A DNA stretch of 64,000 nucleotides from Fusarium oxysporum f. sp. lycopersici 4287 (GCF_000149955.1 NC_030989.1:3788505-3852504), one strand, 5' to 3'. Positions 24,936 to 36,742 are shown, numbered from the stretch's first letter. Made by a program: numbers and translations. Notes: a model not told the origin generated them from the sequence alone.

Positions 24936-26479
24936 TCAAACCTCCCCCTTGATCCACTCGCTCTCACTCAGTCTCCAACCAGTCCTGAATGAATGTTCTG
25001 CTTCCGCAACAATCGATTTCATTTCCGATGTTTGCTCAGGCTCATCCGTTTCTAGGTAGCCCATATTCCCCGTCGATGTAGATAACGCACGGTTTTGTCC
25101 CGGGCCAGATTGTTCTGAGTAGTTCACAAGTGATTCGAGGATGGTCGAGCTGGTGTCTCTCTTTAGAGCTGGCTGAAGCGGCATTATACCGCAATCGTTC
25201 AATTCGAGAACTCTCGCCTTGACACTGCGAGGAGAATCGGATCGGCCTAGGAAACTGGTAGTGCTGGTTATGCTGGTATCGGTGTGCTCTATCTCCTCTT
25301 GGATATCGGATAGAGAAGTGTATTCATGCGCCTGGACCTGCTTTTCAATGTCTCCATGGTCTGCAGGCTTCTTGATCGGAACCTCAGGGAGCGGACGAGC
25401 TGAGGCTTTTGGTGCTGCAATTATAGGGGCTGCTTCGGTCAACCGCCTGGGACGTGTTGACGAACGGGGCTCCTGCTGGACCGACAGAGCATCATCCGAT
25501 ACTGAGCTACTAGGACTCTCTGTACGAAGATTACCAATACGAAGTGGTTTGATGGAACAAAACCCTTCGCTTGCGTGCTCAGCCATGTCCTCTTCCATGT
25601 CGACTGAACTGTCGCCCAACTCAGGATCCGGTGCGAGGCTCAGTTGGCGCAGGTTTAGTAACGATCTATAGAGAAAACGGAAAGAGACGAAAGGTGACTC
25701 TTTTGAGTCGACTAGGATCCAATCGTAGAAACAGGTCTCATCTGGTGAATCGAGGAGACCACCTGACGGCGACCTGCAAACCACCAGGGCATCGTACTGT
25801 ATATCTCTGTGGGAGCACTGAGCTGCCCGCTTGAGTCTAGCGGTCCCCGTTTGGCGCTGTCCTCGGCCGTGTCACCCTCGCTCTGTCCTAGCGAACCGAC
25901 AAGTTGAAGCGTGTTAACACATGGGCTCACAGAGTATTGAAATCTAGGACAGGGACCGCTTTGTAAAGAATGAACGTAGAAGCAACGTGCCTCTATCCCG
26001 TCCCTGATGCGTAACACGCCATCTTCCTTGTATTTCCAGCGCTCGCTTGGCTCACATAGGGAGCGTGTGATGGAACCTGAAGCTCCATTGAGAACCCTCA
26101 CGCCACAGTTTGTAATGTTTCTGCCATTCATGAAAATCTTGAAATACAAGTAGCGTGGCAGTTGTGACGTTTCGTTGAGTGCATAGTGGATTCCAAAACG
26201 TGATCCTAAACCCAGTCAGGCAGGGCTCCCTGGAGGCTTTGGTTCAGGCAAAGACAAACCTGGGTCTGAGGGGATGTAGACAGAAATCCGAGGACTGGTC
26301 TTCCGAAGCTGGCGTGGCAATGAACGAAGTCGGCTCGAGGCGGCAAGACTTAAGCAAGACAGTTGATCAGCAGACGGCAGAACACTCTGAGAGGAGGAAT
26401 CCGAGAGACGAAACTCAGGGAGCTTAGCCAGTTCGGGCTGAGTGACGATTGCAACTTCAATTCCCTCAAGACAAGGCAT
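24936..26479 (-). CDS. fungal conserved hypothetical protein, internal junction uncertain
   Basis: Resembles an abundant Sordariomycete family of unknown function that starts MPCLEGIEV-IVTQPE and contains a beta-rich domain with FKIFMNGRNI, EDGV, GIEARCFY and SPSGGLLDSP. Working model: exons 26479-26260, 26205-25931 and 25856-24936; 1,416 bases, 471 residues, in phase. The first intron is firm (54 bases). The second is not: a 74-base intron 25857-25930 (donor GTGAGC) restores the frame, but it removes coding-like sequence (NTLQLV in one frame, FARTERG in another) that looks like the family's missing segment. A one-base deletion plus a premature TGA would explain that equally well, making this a decaying gene. 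The last 230 residues are Ser/Thr/Glu-rich and probably disordered. Confidence 0.6.
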
Positions 26480-27105
26480 GTTACACAAGCTCTAGCAGGT
26501 AACCAGCGATCCGAGAAGGCCATTTACAGACGAAGATGAAGGGAAGGCGTCTTTGAGGGTCGATTTGGCAGAACTTAAGTGGCAAATACCCTCCCTGAGT
26601 GTAAGGAAATCCGGGTTGCTTGGAGATTGTTAATGAGAGGTATGAGGGGGAACTGGCAGCCAGCTGTTGTCGGCTGGCGAATATGGCCAGTTACCTACGC
26701 ACCTTTCTCTCCCTGGCGCTTGTGCCTTGCTTGGTTCCTGCTGCCCTTAGACCTGGACATATTACAATGAACCAATTTCAGTCAGGCTCGCCCTTGACCT
26801 GATTCATATCACATGGCTGCATATGTCAACAAGATTCTGAGCACAATGCTAACCTGCATGGTGGTATTACTGTCGAGTTTGCCCAAAATGGATTATTGAA
26901 TAAGCTGTTTCATATCGAAGAAATTGGCAATCCTACCATTGATAGCTTGTCAAAAGTCCCAGCTGGTTTGGGCTTTGTCACGATTGGCAGCTTGAGCGAA
27001 ACCAAGGTTTATTCCTTCATGTGTAGCTGAGCGATACAGGTAATCGGGCTAACATAAATAGCATTCGAGTATCATTCATTGAGTATTTCCAGATCCATCC
27101 GTCGT
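26480..27105. other. intergenic upstream of the conserved hypothetical gene
   Basis: 626 bases between two minus-strand genes, containing the promoter of the one to the left and the 3' UTR of the NDUFS5-like gene. No further gene seen. Confidence 0.5.
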
Positions 27106-27572
27106 CTAGCTTTGTCCTAGCACCTTCTTCGTGTCTTCCTCCTTGTCGATGAGTCCTAGACTCCTTATTTGTTTAACGCTAGGCGCATCATCGCGCGCTG
27201 TAGCGGACTCGCTTCGGGCGTAGGCGGCTTGCATAGCGAGAGCTCGAGCATGCTGTCGATTGCTGTTAATTCACTGTCCTACTATGCCGAAAGCAACGCC
27301 GAATCTGCATGCTTCAACCTACCTCCTTCTTGTGGTGGAGGCACTCGTAGTAATCTTCGAGAACCAGACCGCACTTCTTCTTGCCAGAGTCATCAGCGGC
27401 AGTGGTGTTGACCACATAGCATCCCATAACCTCCTGCCAGAAGGGAAAGCAGCGGCCAACGCCTAGAGTCCAAGTAGATGTCGTCAGTCCAAGGAATGTT
27501 TGACTGGTTGTATGTGGGCGTGGAAGCTGCCTTGGTAGACTTACCGCCGTTCATGCCGTATCCCGACGCCAT
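27106..27572 (-). CDS. NADH:ubiquinone oxidoreductase 15-kDa subunit, NDUFS5-like
   Basis: Small accessory subunit of mitochondrial complex I on the intermembrane-space side. Exons 27572-27545, 27462-27323 and 27252-27106 total 315 bases and 104 residues. The spliced start reads MASGYGMNGGVGRCFPFWQE. Two CX9C pairs are exact: C-FPFWQEVMG-C and C-GLVLEDYYE-C, the twin CX9C fold oxidised by the Mia40 relay. The tail IRSLGLIDKEED fits the fungal family. Donors are GTAAGT and GTAGGT; acceptors are CTAG and ACAG. It is divergent from SEC39, with starts 458 bases apart. The gene is easily missed because no exon exceeds 147 bases. Confidence 0.88.
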
Positions 27573-28030
27573 CTTGAGCCAATTGAGTATGTGTCGAGGC
27601 TTTGCGCGGGTCGGGCAGTATCTGATCGTTGAATCGCGGTTCGTTTGACGTTGTAATCGTGAAGTGCTTCTGGCTCTTGAGTTCACCCGTACCTTGGCCG
27701 AGTAGCAAATCGGTGCGCGTGGATTGGATGGTGAAGTGGATCCTATCGGCTCACTGAAAATAACGCTTGAGCCGCCACAGATGTATATGTGTGGCGTAGT
27801 ATATGTGGCTGTAGCTACCCAAGGTACTCTACTACACCTTAACCTTGTCCACTCTGTTCAGTACTAAGGTAGGTAACCTGCCACTTTGTTAGTTGAAGCT
27901 GGTTAACCAACATATGACCTCTCCTTTTCCAATCCCAAAGTGAAACTATTTCTCAAAGCTTCACTAACACTTATGCCCTCATTGACTCTATCATCCGACT
28001 GGAAATACTATCGTCATCATCATCATCATC
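27573..28030. promoter_or_regulatory. divergent promoter, NDUFS5-like / SEC39
   Basis: 458 bases between two start codons on opposite strands, so both promoters must lie here. The SEC39 side ends in a CAT repeat that runs into its start codon. No specific factor site was identified. Confidence 0.6.
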
Positions 28031-28033
28031 ATG
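28014..28033. repeat. (CAT)n repeat abutting the SEC39 start
   Basis: Six CAT units; the last overlaps the ATG of SEC39. Register shifts here do not create an alternative in-frame start. Confidence 0.8.
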
Positions 28034-30898
28034 GCGGCTCATGTCACGCTGGGTGCTGCGAAGATGGTGCTCTTGGCTGTACACTTCGCAACCATCGCCG
28101 ACATCGATAGCTTGACCTATCTCATTGGTCAACATGCAGCAATACTACGGCCTGAGCTGGTGCTCCGAATCATTCTCACATATCTTCCCGAAACCCTCAA
28201 TCCGGCGGTGTATGTACCTCTCATACAAGCCATAGCCAGCGGCGAGTCGCCATTACAGACAAGTTCAGACTACCAGCTCGACACTTCTTCTGTTCAAAGT
28301 ATAACAGAAGATCAGGCTTCAAGAAAAGTCAAGAGACTTCATCTTCTCTCCCTCAAAAATACTGATGTGCCTCTCGCTCTCGCTGACGAGGCTGATCCAC
28401 TCACCTCTTTCTTACTTTTGAGGGCTTACAGAATGGACGAAGAAGCGGGCATGTTACCACAAGTTCCTGACCTGGTATCCCCATTTCTGCAGCATTCGCA
28501 AGACCTTCACACATGGATGATTTCCACGGTACTCCCTCTAGTCAGACGAAACTACGAGTATTATCCACAAAGACCTATACGGTATTCGCTGCTTGAGTTC
28601 CAGAATCTACCTGACAGAACGGCCATCGGTTATCTACTCGCTGAGACAGGTGCCGTCGATGATGATTTTGGCCTAGCTGGCCGTGATCTGAGTGGGCTTG
28701 TTGGGCCTTGGCTGCATAGCGAATCGAGGTGGAAACGCGAGGCCTTTGACCAAGATGTATCAAATGAAACGGATGCAGCGCCTGAATTATCATGTCCTGG
28801 TTGGGAGCAGGCCCTCGAATGGCTCGCCTCTACAGCGGCAACATCCTGGCCAGTCGCTCTCAAAGCCATTGAATCCTGGGATGGGCCATCGGATATAGAC
28901 CTGGGAAATGATGCCGGTTCGTGGCTTCAGGAAAACCAACAGCAGTATCTCGACCGCTCTTATGCCAGAGCCGTCCTAGCTTCTGCATATCTTGTCTCTG
29001 ATGCCGACGTGGAGGCTTTGGAGGCAGCCTTCAGAATTTGCAATAAGATTCGGTCCCTTTTGGATGAAGACTCCGATATAACACTTCAATCAGCAGTAGA
29101 AAATCTTGCTCCTGTTCCACCTTTCGATATAGATGCATTGGGCGGAGCCAAAGCTGCGACATACCTACGTAACGACCTACTACAAAGCTCAAATCCTCTT
29201 ACAACCCCCAAGGAGGAATCTCTTGATCTTCTCCCTGCTCTCATCCAAAGCGCTTATATTCTTACACACTCGGGCGTCCCCTGCACAGTCCGTAAAGCTG
29301 GGGATCTAGCATTTATTCAAGATCAGCAGGAACAAAAATCGCAACTTGGCCGGCTTATACGAAATCTTCCAACCCGTGCATCTGATGACGACGGTTGCTG
29401 GATCCGGGGACGAAAAGAGATACTATGGTTGCACGGTTGGGGAAACAGTCCGAAGTCCACCGGGGACGAAACTTTACAGGGCATATTTGGCAATGTGACC
29501 CTGGAGTTCATTGAGACAGAGCTTTTGAAAGCGATGCTCTCGCGCTCACGTATGTAAAATGAGCATGTCTATATGACCAAGTTACACCTGACACGTCTTA
29601 GGATACAACCTAGCAAGAACCATTTACGATCATGAAGGACCAGATGCGCCTCTGTTGGTATCTGCCGTGTTGAACACTGCACAAAACGCAGCTCTCGGGG
29701 CATTCGACAATGCTTCAAATCCAAACCGAAATAGAGGGGGATTGAAAAGATGCGACGAAATGTAAGTCAGTTAATATATCCTCGGGACACCATTGTTGAC
29801 AACCAAATCAGCCTCAAAGCTTTTCCAAGAACGTTAGGTACAAATCATCCCGTCAGAAAACGCATCGAAGCATTGTTGAAGGCTACTCATGCCTTGAGCG
29901 ACTATCGCCTGGTACTCAAACAAGGCGAACCTTTCAGTCCTGTTGTACTTCGAGTGCACTCTGATCCGGTCTCGATTATCGAGAAAGTTCTAGAACAAAA
30001 TCCCAAAGCATACACACGTTTGCAAGAGTTTGAGGAACTGGGAAGCAACATGATCCATGCGAATTTGCCAATTTACGTGAGGCCAGGCAAGCAGCAGCCG
30101 ATACCAGAGGATCAAGACGCGGTCAAATCATTGGTCACAAAACGAATCGTCGCCATGTGCATCAAAGCTGCTTTGCGCGAAGACGACTTCGAAACAGCAT
30201 ACTCTTACGTGGTAACCCGTCTTGGTGCCGATGAGAACGTACATAAGTCGCAGCCTGCAGGCATATCTGACGAATGGTCCTGGAAGGCAGCACTTGACGC
30301 TGGCAAGTATGTCCGCACGGAGAGATCCCAGAAGCCAACGCATCTTGGAACGGCAAGTGGAAATCCCGAGATACGCCATCTCGAGCAGCGGATTGAGTGC
30401 CTAGCAACTTCTCTACGGATAGCACCCCCGTCTCAGCTTCAGGAAGTATTAAAGACCTTCCGTCGTTGCGAAGAGCAGTTGGATGCTGCAATCAAGGAGG
30501 AGGCCGCTCGAGAAGCTGCCTGGGACACCGCAGGTGACCTTTCGGGTCTCCCTGGCTCGTTCGATACACCAGACCCAGACAAGGCTTATCCACCCCGCAA
30601 CATATCTGCCAGCGCGACAGCTCGTCAGGCTGAGGAAGCACCAATGTCTCTCTTCGATCTTTCCAGAGCCACAGCTAGGGTCGCGTCCAGGAACCTAACT
30701 GTGTTGTCAAGCTTGCAGGGTTCTTTTACATCAGATAAGACGAATCCAGAGTCGGAGTCCTCCGAGTCCGAGTTGCACGAGCAGAACAGAACAAGGAAGA
30801 GGGATCAGCTAAGAGAGGCTGCGACTGGTACACTGGTATCTGGTGTAGGGTGGCTGCTTGGAGCAAATCCAAATCGACCTACAAGTGGCCAGCAGTAA
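28031..30898 (+). CDS. SEC39: Sec39-domain protein, Dsl1 tethering complex
   Basis: Large alpha-helical subunit of the Dsl1 complex, which tethers COPI vesicles from the Golgi at the ER membrane. Exons 28031-29549, 29602-29761 and 29812-30898; 2,766 bases, 921 residues. Introns start GTATGT and GTAAGT and phases (1 and 2) match. The N-terminus (LAVHFATIADIDSLTYLIGQ, then LILTYLPETLNP-like sequence) and the region IEALLKATHALSDYRLVLKQ-GEPFSPVVLR are characteristic of the Sec39 domain. The C-terminal 150 residues are charged and low-complexity. It is divergent from the complex I gene and convergent with the Tra2-like gene 1.6 kb away. Confidence 0.85.
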
Positions 30899-32548
30899 CC
30901 AGACATGTGCCCCACTGGGGACCATTTATCAAAGAGGGCGAGGAAGCGGCCTTGAAATAGCAGGTCGGGTTCTGTGGAAAGGATAGGTCACCAAAGGCAT
31001 ACATTCAACGCAATCGACTAGCCATCAAAGTTGCTTACATTTTTCAATTCCCATGCGAGGGATGCAGGCGGGCTGGGTCCTCATTGTGAGTTGAGGGAAT
31101 CATCTCCATATCGTTCCCTACTTACACATATAATACGAAGCTATAACCATCTCGAAAGTGTGACGGGCAGGTCAAAATACCGAGTTGAATAAGCGCGGAG
31201 ACGTCAGGCGCATCAAGGGTAGAAGTTTAATAACACAAATATTTACAAAGTGATAAACTGAAACTAGTCGAGAGATTGCTTCTATGGCAGCTATTTATTA
31301 CAGGCAATTTCTCGATGTTCTTTGAAATGAATACAACGCACTGTCAAAGGCATGCATCGCTGGATGCTTCATGGCCGCATGTATGCTCTTTTGTAATTCA
31401 CCATGAGTAATAGGGAAGTTGAAATAGCATTTCCGCACGGCTATAACTCTTGTTTGACTCGGCCCTTAAAGGAGCATTGGCCCAACTCACTGTTCAGACT
31501 TGTTGCAGCGAACCCATCGGCGGTTGTCCTCGTGTATGAAATCTGTCCAGTTTGGGGGATCACCCTACCATTTAGTCAGCAGGATCACAACTTGCAGTCC
31601 TTACCAGTACACGGATCCAGTCTTGTAGTTTTGCAAGAACTTATACTGGATGTTGGCGATAAGTTTGCAGAATCATAATCCCAGGGGTATGTTGGAAGAG
31701 CTTGGCGAGAAGACGGTGGTTGAGAGGACTTCGCGTACCGAATCGCTGAAAGCTGAGAAACATTATAAACCCCACGCGTGAGCCTAGTGATAGCGGTTTT
31801 CATTGATTGTCAGAGTTGTAGGGGGTGTCAAGTTGTTTTACAGCGATGTGTGATTTGATTGGCGGTGGGTGAAACATTTACAGGCGTCTCTGAGTCAATA
31901 ACTAAAGTCAGTCAGGACGAGCAGAGCAGAGCAGAGCAGCAGCCACAAATGACCGTCTCGCATACCCCATAATAGTATGTGTATGTGATACGAGGACAGC
32001 ACAGGCAGTTGAGTCGCGAGGCCGCATTCGAAGTTGAGTTTGATAGTCCATGTGATTCACCGATTAGGCCGGAGTCGACATCTGGTTGATGTTGTGCTGG
32101 CAATAGCTATCATAAAGTCGTCGAAGACGCGATGGATGACTGATGAAGTGTTTGATTTGCAAAGATCCGGAAGCTGCCAAATGTGGTCCATCTGTGACCT
32201 TGTTGCAAAACCGACGACCAGCAACAAGAAAATTCAAGTGACGCAGGCCGAGTACCCATTTTTGATTCCAATCCCTTAACTGTCGCAATCACACTAAACT
32301 CCTGTGTGAGCAGAGCCCGATTCAGTCTGCTGTGGTCCATGAAAGATAAGAAAACAACGAGTAAACAACAGATAACAGAAGAAAATTGAACAAGCAAAGT
32401 TACGGGGTTAGTAGAGGAAAGGAGAATGGACGTGTGATCCCAAAGACTGATCTTTCAGTCGAGTCGTGGCAAACATCAGTTATGCGTTTACTGGATGTTG
32501 CGATCGGGAGCGCCTGGGAGGGTTAGCAGGTACATAATTGGGAGGACG
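30899..32548. other. convergent intergenic region, SEC39 / Tra2-like
   Basis: 1.65 kb between converging genes, long for two 3' UTRs. A two-exon minus-strand ORF at 31487-31763 is possible (see findings) but unproven. Otherwise I see nothing with coding character. Confidence 0.5.
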
Positions 32549-33875
32549 TCAGTAGTAGGTCGAACCTCCATAGGCATCGCGTGTCTCGGATCGAGAGGCA
32601 GATTCGCCATAACCAGCTCCTCCAGCGCTGGCAGCCGGGTCGCGAGTTCGAGCAGCATCTCGGTCGCCTCCGCGTTCGTATCGGTCACCACCACGTTCAT
32701 AGCCAGAACCACCAGGGCCTCCACGAGGGCCATAGCGGTCTCGCTCTTCACGACCGCCACCGCCGCCTCCTCCTCCGTAGCGATCACGGCCGTAGCCCTC
32801 GTCACGGTCACGGCGTTCATAGCCTCGATCATAGTCGCGGCCACCATAGCCGCCTCGATCCTCGTAACGACGCTCATCACGGTAGCTGCGGTCGTAGTCG
32901 CGGCCACCACCTCCTCCTCCGCCGCTGCTGCCACCGTAACCACCTCCACGCTCCTCATAACGTCGCTCGTAGTTGCGGTCGTAACCACGGTAGCGGTAGG
33001 GGTCATCACGGCCGTAACCGCCGCCGCCGCCGCTGTAACCACCACGTCGGCGATCATCGTAACGTCCAGGACGAGGCTCTGTGACTGATCAGTACATTAT
33101 CCAATATGTTGCTACTGGGATTCCTTACCTCGCTTGGGTGGGCCAAAGTACTTGCCAGGAGTCGGGGTACGAGGGCGGGCTCGGCGGGCCTTCTCGATGC
33201 TCAAAGTGCGGCCCTCGATCTGTTCGCCCTGAAGACCCTCTTTGGCAGCTTCGGCTTGCTCAGATGTGACCATCTTGACAAAGCCAAATCCACGGGACTC
33301 TTTGGTATGGGGGTCACGCATGATTTGACACTTCTCAACATCGCCATATTTTTCAAACATCTTGGACACCTCAGCTTCGGAAAGCTTTGGGTGGATACCT
33401 GTGACAAAGAGGTTGGATCCAGGGTTGATAGCACCATCATCGTCGTCCCGGGAAGCAGACACGTCCTTCATGTTGCTATTGTGGATATAGATGTCAGTAT
33501 TTATCGATGAGGTGAGACTCATTGCAACGAACCTGTCACCATGGCCGCCGGGTGAAGCGGAGCGACGGCGGCTGCCTTCGTTGTCGTCACGAGGGCGAGG
33601 CGAGGCACTTCGGTTGTCGCGCTCATATCGAGGAGCCTCATCTAGAACAGGCCGGTTAGCTATGTGCGCAAGCCGAATAGATACGATAGGACGGGTTGAT
33701 CGGGTGACAGGGAGGTGCTGAGTATAAAGTGCTGCAGGCGAATTTGATGGAGTGTTGTTCAAGTAAACAGTAATAAAGAGCAAGCAAGCGCGTACATCAA
33801 CGCGCTTGGAGCTGGCAACGAACCTTCGTACCGGTCGCCATTGGCAGCCTCGTAATCCATCGCGGTAGTAGCCAT
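32549..33875 (-). CDS. Tra2-like RRM/RGG splicing factor
   Basis: Nuclear RNA-binding protein like Transformer-2 and fungal transformer-SR proteins, acting in splice-site choice. Exons 33875-33824, 33641-33533, 33475-33129 and 33078-32549. A short RS-like N-terminus (SASPRPRDD, RRRSASPGG) precedes one RRM with RNP2 LFVTGI and RNP1 SRGFGFVKM, then the Tra2 linker RRARPRTPTPGKYFGPPKR, then a Gly/Arg/Tyr/Asp-rich tail of about 150 residues. Introns 1 and 2 (182 and 57 bases) both use the uncommon donor GTTCGT. The given end is the stop at 32549-32551 (AYGGSTYY). A further 52-base intron 32514-32565 (donor GTTCGA, branch GCTAAC, acceptor CCCAG) would instead give YGGAPDRNIQ and a stop at 32490. 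Confidence 0.85.
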
Positions 33876-35190
33876 CTCTTTTGATTTGGTTTTGTCTAGT
33901 AAAATATAAAATAGACAATGGGGCCAGAAATGGTTTAGGTGCGGTGGCTGACGATGAATAGCTCACGCGCAGGCTGATTTGGTGAAAAAGGCGAAGTTGA
34001 AGAAGGGAGAAAAAAAAGTCGGCGTAAGGGGAAAGGGAAAAGCAAAGGCGCCGCAAGGCAGCAAAGCCGAGTATTAATAAGTGTGATAAAATAAAAAAAA
34101 GGAGGGCCTGGGAATGCGGCAACAAAGTTGACAGCGGTTTTATCGAAAATGCTGTGCAACAAAGAGAAAGAACAAAGAAGTCTCTACGTTGGCCGAATAT
34201 AAAGACTTTGGTTAGGCCAAAGATCAAACGTACCTGATGGTGATGGGCAAACAGCACCAGACGAGATGGCTCGGAAGTGGATGGGCCTGGTGATGGGGAC
34301 GGATGATGAATCGAGGGCGTGCGTGCGTGCCCGTGTTTGGTTGGAAATTGATGGGGACAAGGGCGAATCCAATTGCGACGTTAGCGCTGCCCGTCAGCAA
34401 GGCAACTACCTAACCTAGCAGGGGACAGGACCTAGGCTGTTGTCTGATTGCTGGAGGCTGAGGCTGAGGTACCTGAACATGGGTGAAAAGCAAGTCGAGT
34501 TTAAGGTATCAACTCAGCTGCAAGCCAGTGTCATTGTCTGAAGAGGACACTGTCCCATTCGAACGAAGTATATATTTCGCCGTTCCCGACAGTTTGGCAA
34601 CTACGTAATTACCTTATTACAGTGCTACCCCATCCTATGGATACAGTATTGTCCTGTGTATAAAGGTGCAAGGGAGGATGTAGGTAGGTATCTTGTTGCA
34701 TTTAGCAGACTATACTTCCTTTGAAAAGCCAAGCTTCCATACAAGCTACATAGCATCACTCTATATTATCTCATTCTTATAAGATATTAATAGGTAGGTG
34801 GTCATATAAGACTATAGGAAGTCAAGCAGAACCGTCAGAGGCCAGTTTCAAGTGCCTACCCTGGAGCTTCATGTATATCCTACAAACCTGCTTGCACCGA
34901 TTTGTTGCTGGGACGTATTTGACAATCTATCTCCTATTCTGACCTGGTAATTAACCCGTTACAGATGATATAGGATTTAATGTTTGTGTTCCTGCGAAAA
35001 AGTTGCACTTTGAGTACAATGTCAGTTATTCCCCAAATTAACCACCGATGTTTCAAGCGGGGAATCTCGATCCAGCCAGCCATGAAACCCAAACTTATAT
35101 ATCTCTATATATATCCTTTTGTACCATAGCATCTGACTCATTCCTCATTTGCTATTCAGCAGCCAACCCACGATCTCGAAGCCACGGACA
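33876..35190. promoter_or_regulatory. divergent intergenic region, Tra2-like / SDR
   Basis: 1.3 kb between divergent start codons. The Tra2-like side is purine-rich (A/G runs at 34000-34110), fitting a pyrimidine-rich leader on the minus strand. The SDR side carries a TATA-rich stretch (separate entry). No gene seen. Confidence 0.5.
35096..35116 (+). promoter_or_regulatory. TATA-rich element upstream of SDR gene
   Basis: A TATATATCTCTATATATAT-type stretch 75-95 bases upstream of the SDR start codon, placed like a core promoter TATA region. The call rests on composition and position alone. Confidence 0.35.
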
Positions 35191-35998
35191 ATGTCACTTA
35201 AAGGAAAAGTTTACGCGCTGACTGGCGGTGCAAGCGGAATCGGCTTCGCAACAGCCAAAGTTCTTGCACAACGCGGGGCTACTGTGAGCATCGCCGACAT
35301 TGACCCCGATGCCATGTCAACTGCTACAGCATACTTTGAGGAGCAGGGCATCGAGGCGCTAGTTTCTCGAGTCGACGTCTCACAGCGGCCCCAAGTTGAA
35401 GACTGGCTAGACGCTACTGTTGAGAAATATGGGAGACTCGACGGGGCAGCTAACGTGGCTGGCATTATTGGGAAGCACCACGGTCTTCGTGCCGTAGCGG
35501 AACTTGAGGATGAAGAATGGCATAAGATCATCGCTGTGAACTTGACAGGAACAATGTATTGTCTACGGGCACAGCTCAACAGGATAGTAGACGGAGGCTC
35601 CATCGTCAACGTTGCTTCTATTCATGGCATCAAGGGCAGGTTGCAAACTGCACATAGTGGGTCTCTAAAGCTGACCAGTATAATCAGGATTTGCCAAGCA
35701 CGGCGCCTATGACGCCAGCAAACATGGAATAGTTGGGTTGACAAGAGCGGCAGCAAAGGAGAATGGCCACCGAGAAGTGCGAGTCAACGCTGTTGCTCCT
35801 GGAGCTATATATACCCCATTGATGAAGAAGGCATGGGATATGCACAACCGACCAGACGACGCCGCTTTCGACGAGCCAACTGCCTTCCAGCGCCAAGGTA
35901 CGTCAGAAGAGTGTGCCAATGTGATAGCTTTCCTCCTCGGCCCTGAGAGTACCTTTGTAAGTGGAAGCGTTTATGAAGTGGACGGAGCCTGGATATGA
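35191..35998 (+). CDS. short-chain dehydrogenase/reductase
   Basis: Classical SDR, an NAD(P)-dependent oxidoreductase of unknown substrate. Residues 9-16 give the cofactor motif TGGASGIG. The NNAG-equivalent is ANVAG, the catalytic Ser lies in VASIHG, and the active site is YDASK. RVNAVAPGAIYTPLM is the usual post-catalytic segment. Exons 35191-35635 and 35688-35998 give 756 bases and 251 residues, a standard length. The intron appears to be GC-AG: donor GCAGGT after AAGG, branch GCTGAC, acceptor TCAG, 52 bases. It joins HGIKG to FAKHGAYDASK exactly as the family requires; the nearby GT donors give the wrong phase or a 31-base intron. The stop is only 112 bases from that of the convergent NatB gene. 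Confidence 0.85.
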
Positions 35999-36110
35999 AT
36001 AGTTAGTCTTCATCATGTCATGATAGGGGCTGCAAGCCCATACACTGGATTTTGAGTTGAGTTTCAAGCTCGATGGAGTCATGGAAAGGACAATCGCATG
36101 TTGATACCGT

Positions 36111-36742
36111 TTACCAAACATCCTCGGGATCAACCATATGAGTTTCTCCATCATCTCGAATGTGCTGACGATCCTTGTCCCGCTTCATGGGCTTGCGCAT
36201 GTCGAATGCGTCCTCGCTTGCCCTGGAAGGGTCCGTTGCGTGGTCACCGTAGTAGTCCTTCACCACGCGGAAGACGCTGTAACCCAGATTCTTGTAAAGG
36301 GCAATGGCTCTGTGGTTGCTGCTTCGAACGAACAAGTCCACGAACCAGGCGTTCTCAGCATCAGCTGCAACTTCCAGCTGATCAGTCAAGATCTTTGCAA
36401 TGCCAGATCTTCTAGCTTCCGGGGCAACAGTGAGCGCCGTTATGTGAGCGTGCCATGGTAGGTAATGCTCGGAGAATTTGTAGGCTTCCGGAGAAGACTC
36501 GACTTTGCCCATGACTGCCAGTCAATATGTTAGCCTCGACAAGCTGGTACTGAATGTAAAGGATAAATCCCACTATATCCAACAATGTTTCCATCCATGT
36601 CCTCACAAACTTGAAAGAGGGATGGCCATTTGGCATGGTATTGGAGGTAGAAATTGAGCTCGTAAGTTTCCGTGAAAGGGTCAAGATTGCACTTGGAAAA
36701 CTTGTTCACATCGTCAGGTCGAAACCGCCGAAACGTCGCCAT
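36111..36742 (-). CDS. NAT3: NatB N-acetyltransferase catalytic subunit (Naa20/Nat3)
   Basis: Ribosome-associated GNAT enzyme that acetylates nascent N-termini of the Met-Asp/Glu/Asn/Gln class. Exons 36742-36574 and 36514-36111 give 573 bases and 190 residues. The N-terminus MATFRRFRPDDVNKFSKCNLD and the substrate segment TETYELNFYLQYHAKWP are strongly conserved in Naa20. The acetyl-CoA loop is RRSGIA, followed by FVDLFVRSSNHRAIALYKNL. The intron (59 bases) has a GTGGGA donor and joins GY to IMGKVE. It is convergent with the SDR gene and divergent from the next gene. Confidence 0.92.

Noticed and set aside
32488..33088. Long open frames (167-197 codons) on both strands within the Tra2-like tail
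   Set aside because: They are mirror frames of the Gly/Arg/Asp-rich tail codons, giving artificial Ala/Val/Thr, Ser/Thr or His/Arg repeats. The RRM-linked frame is the real one.
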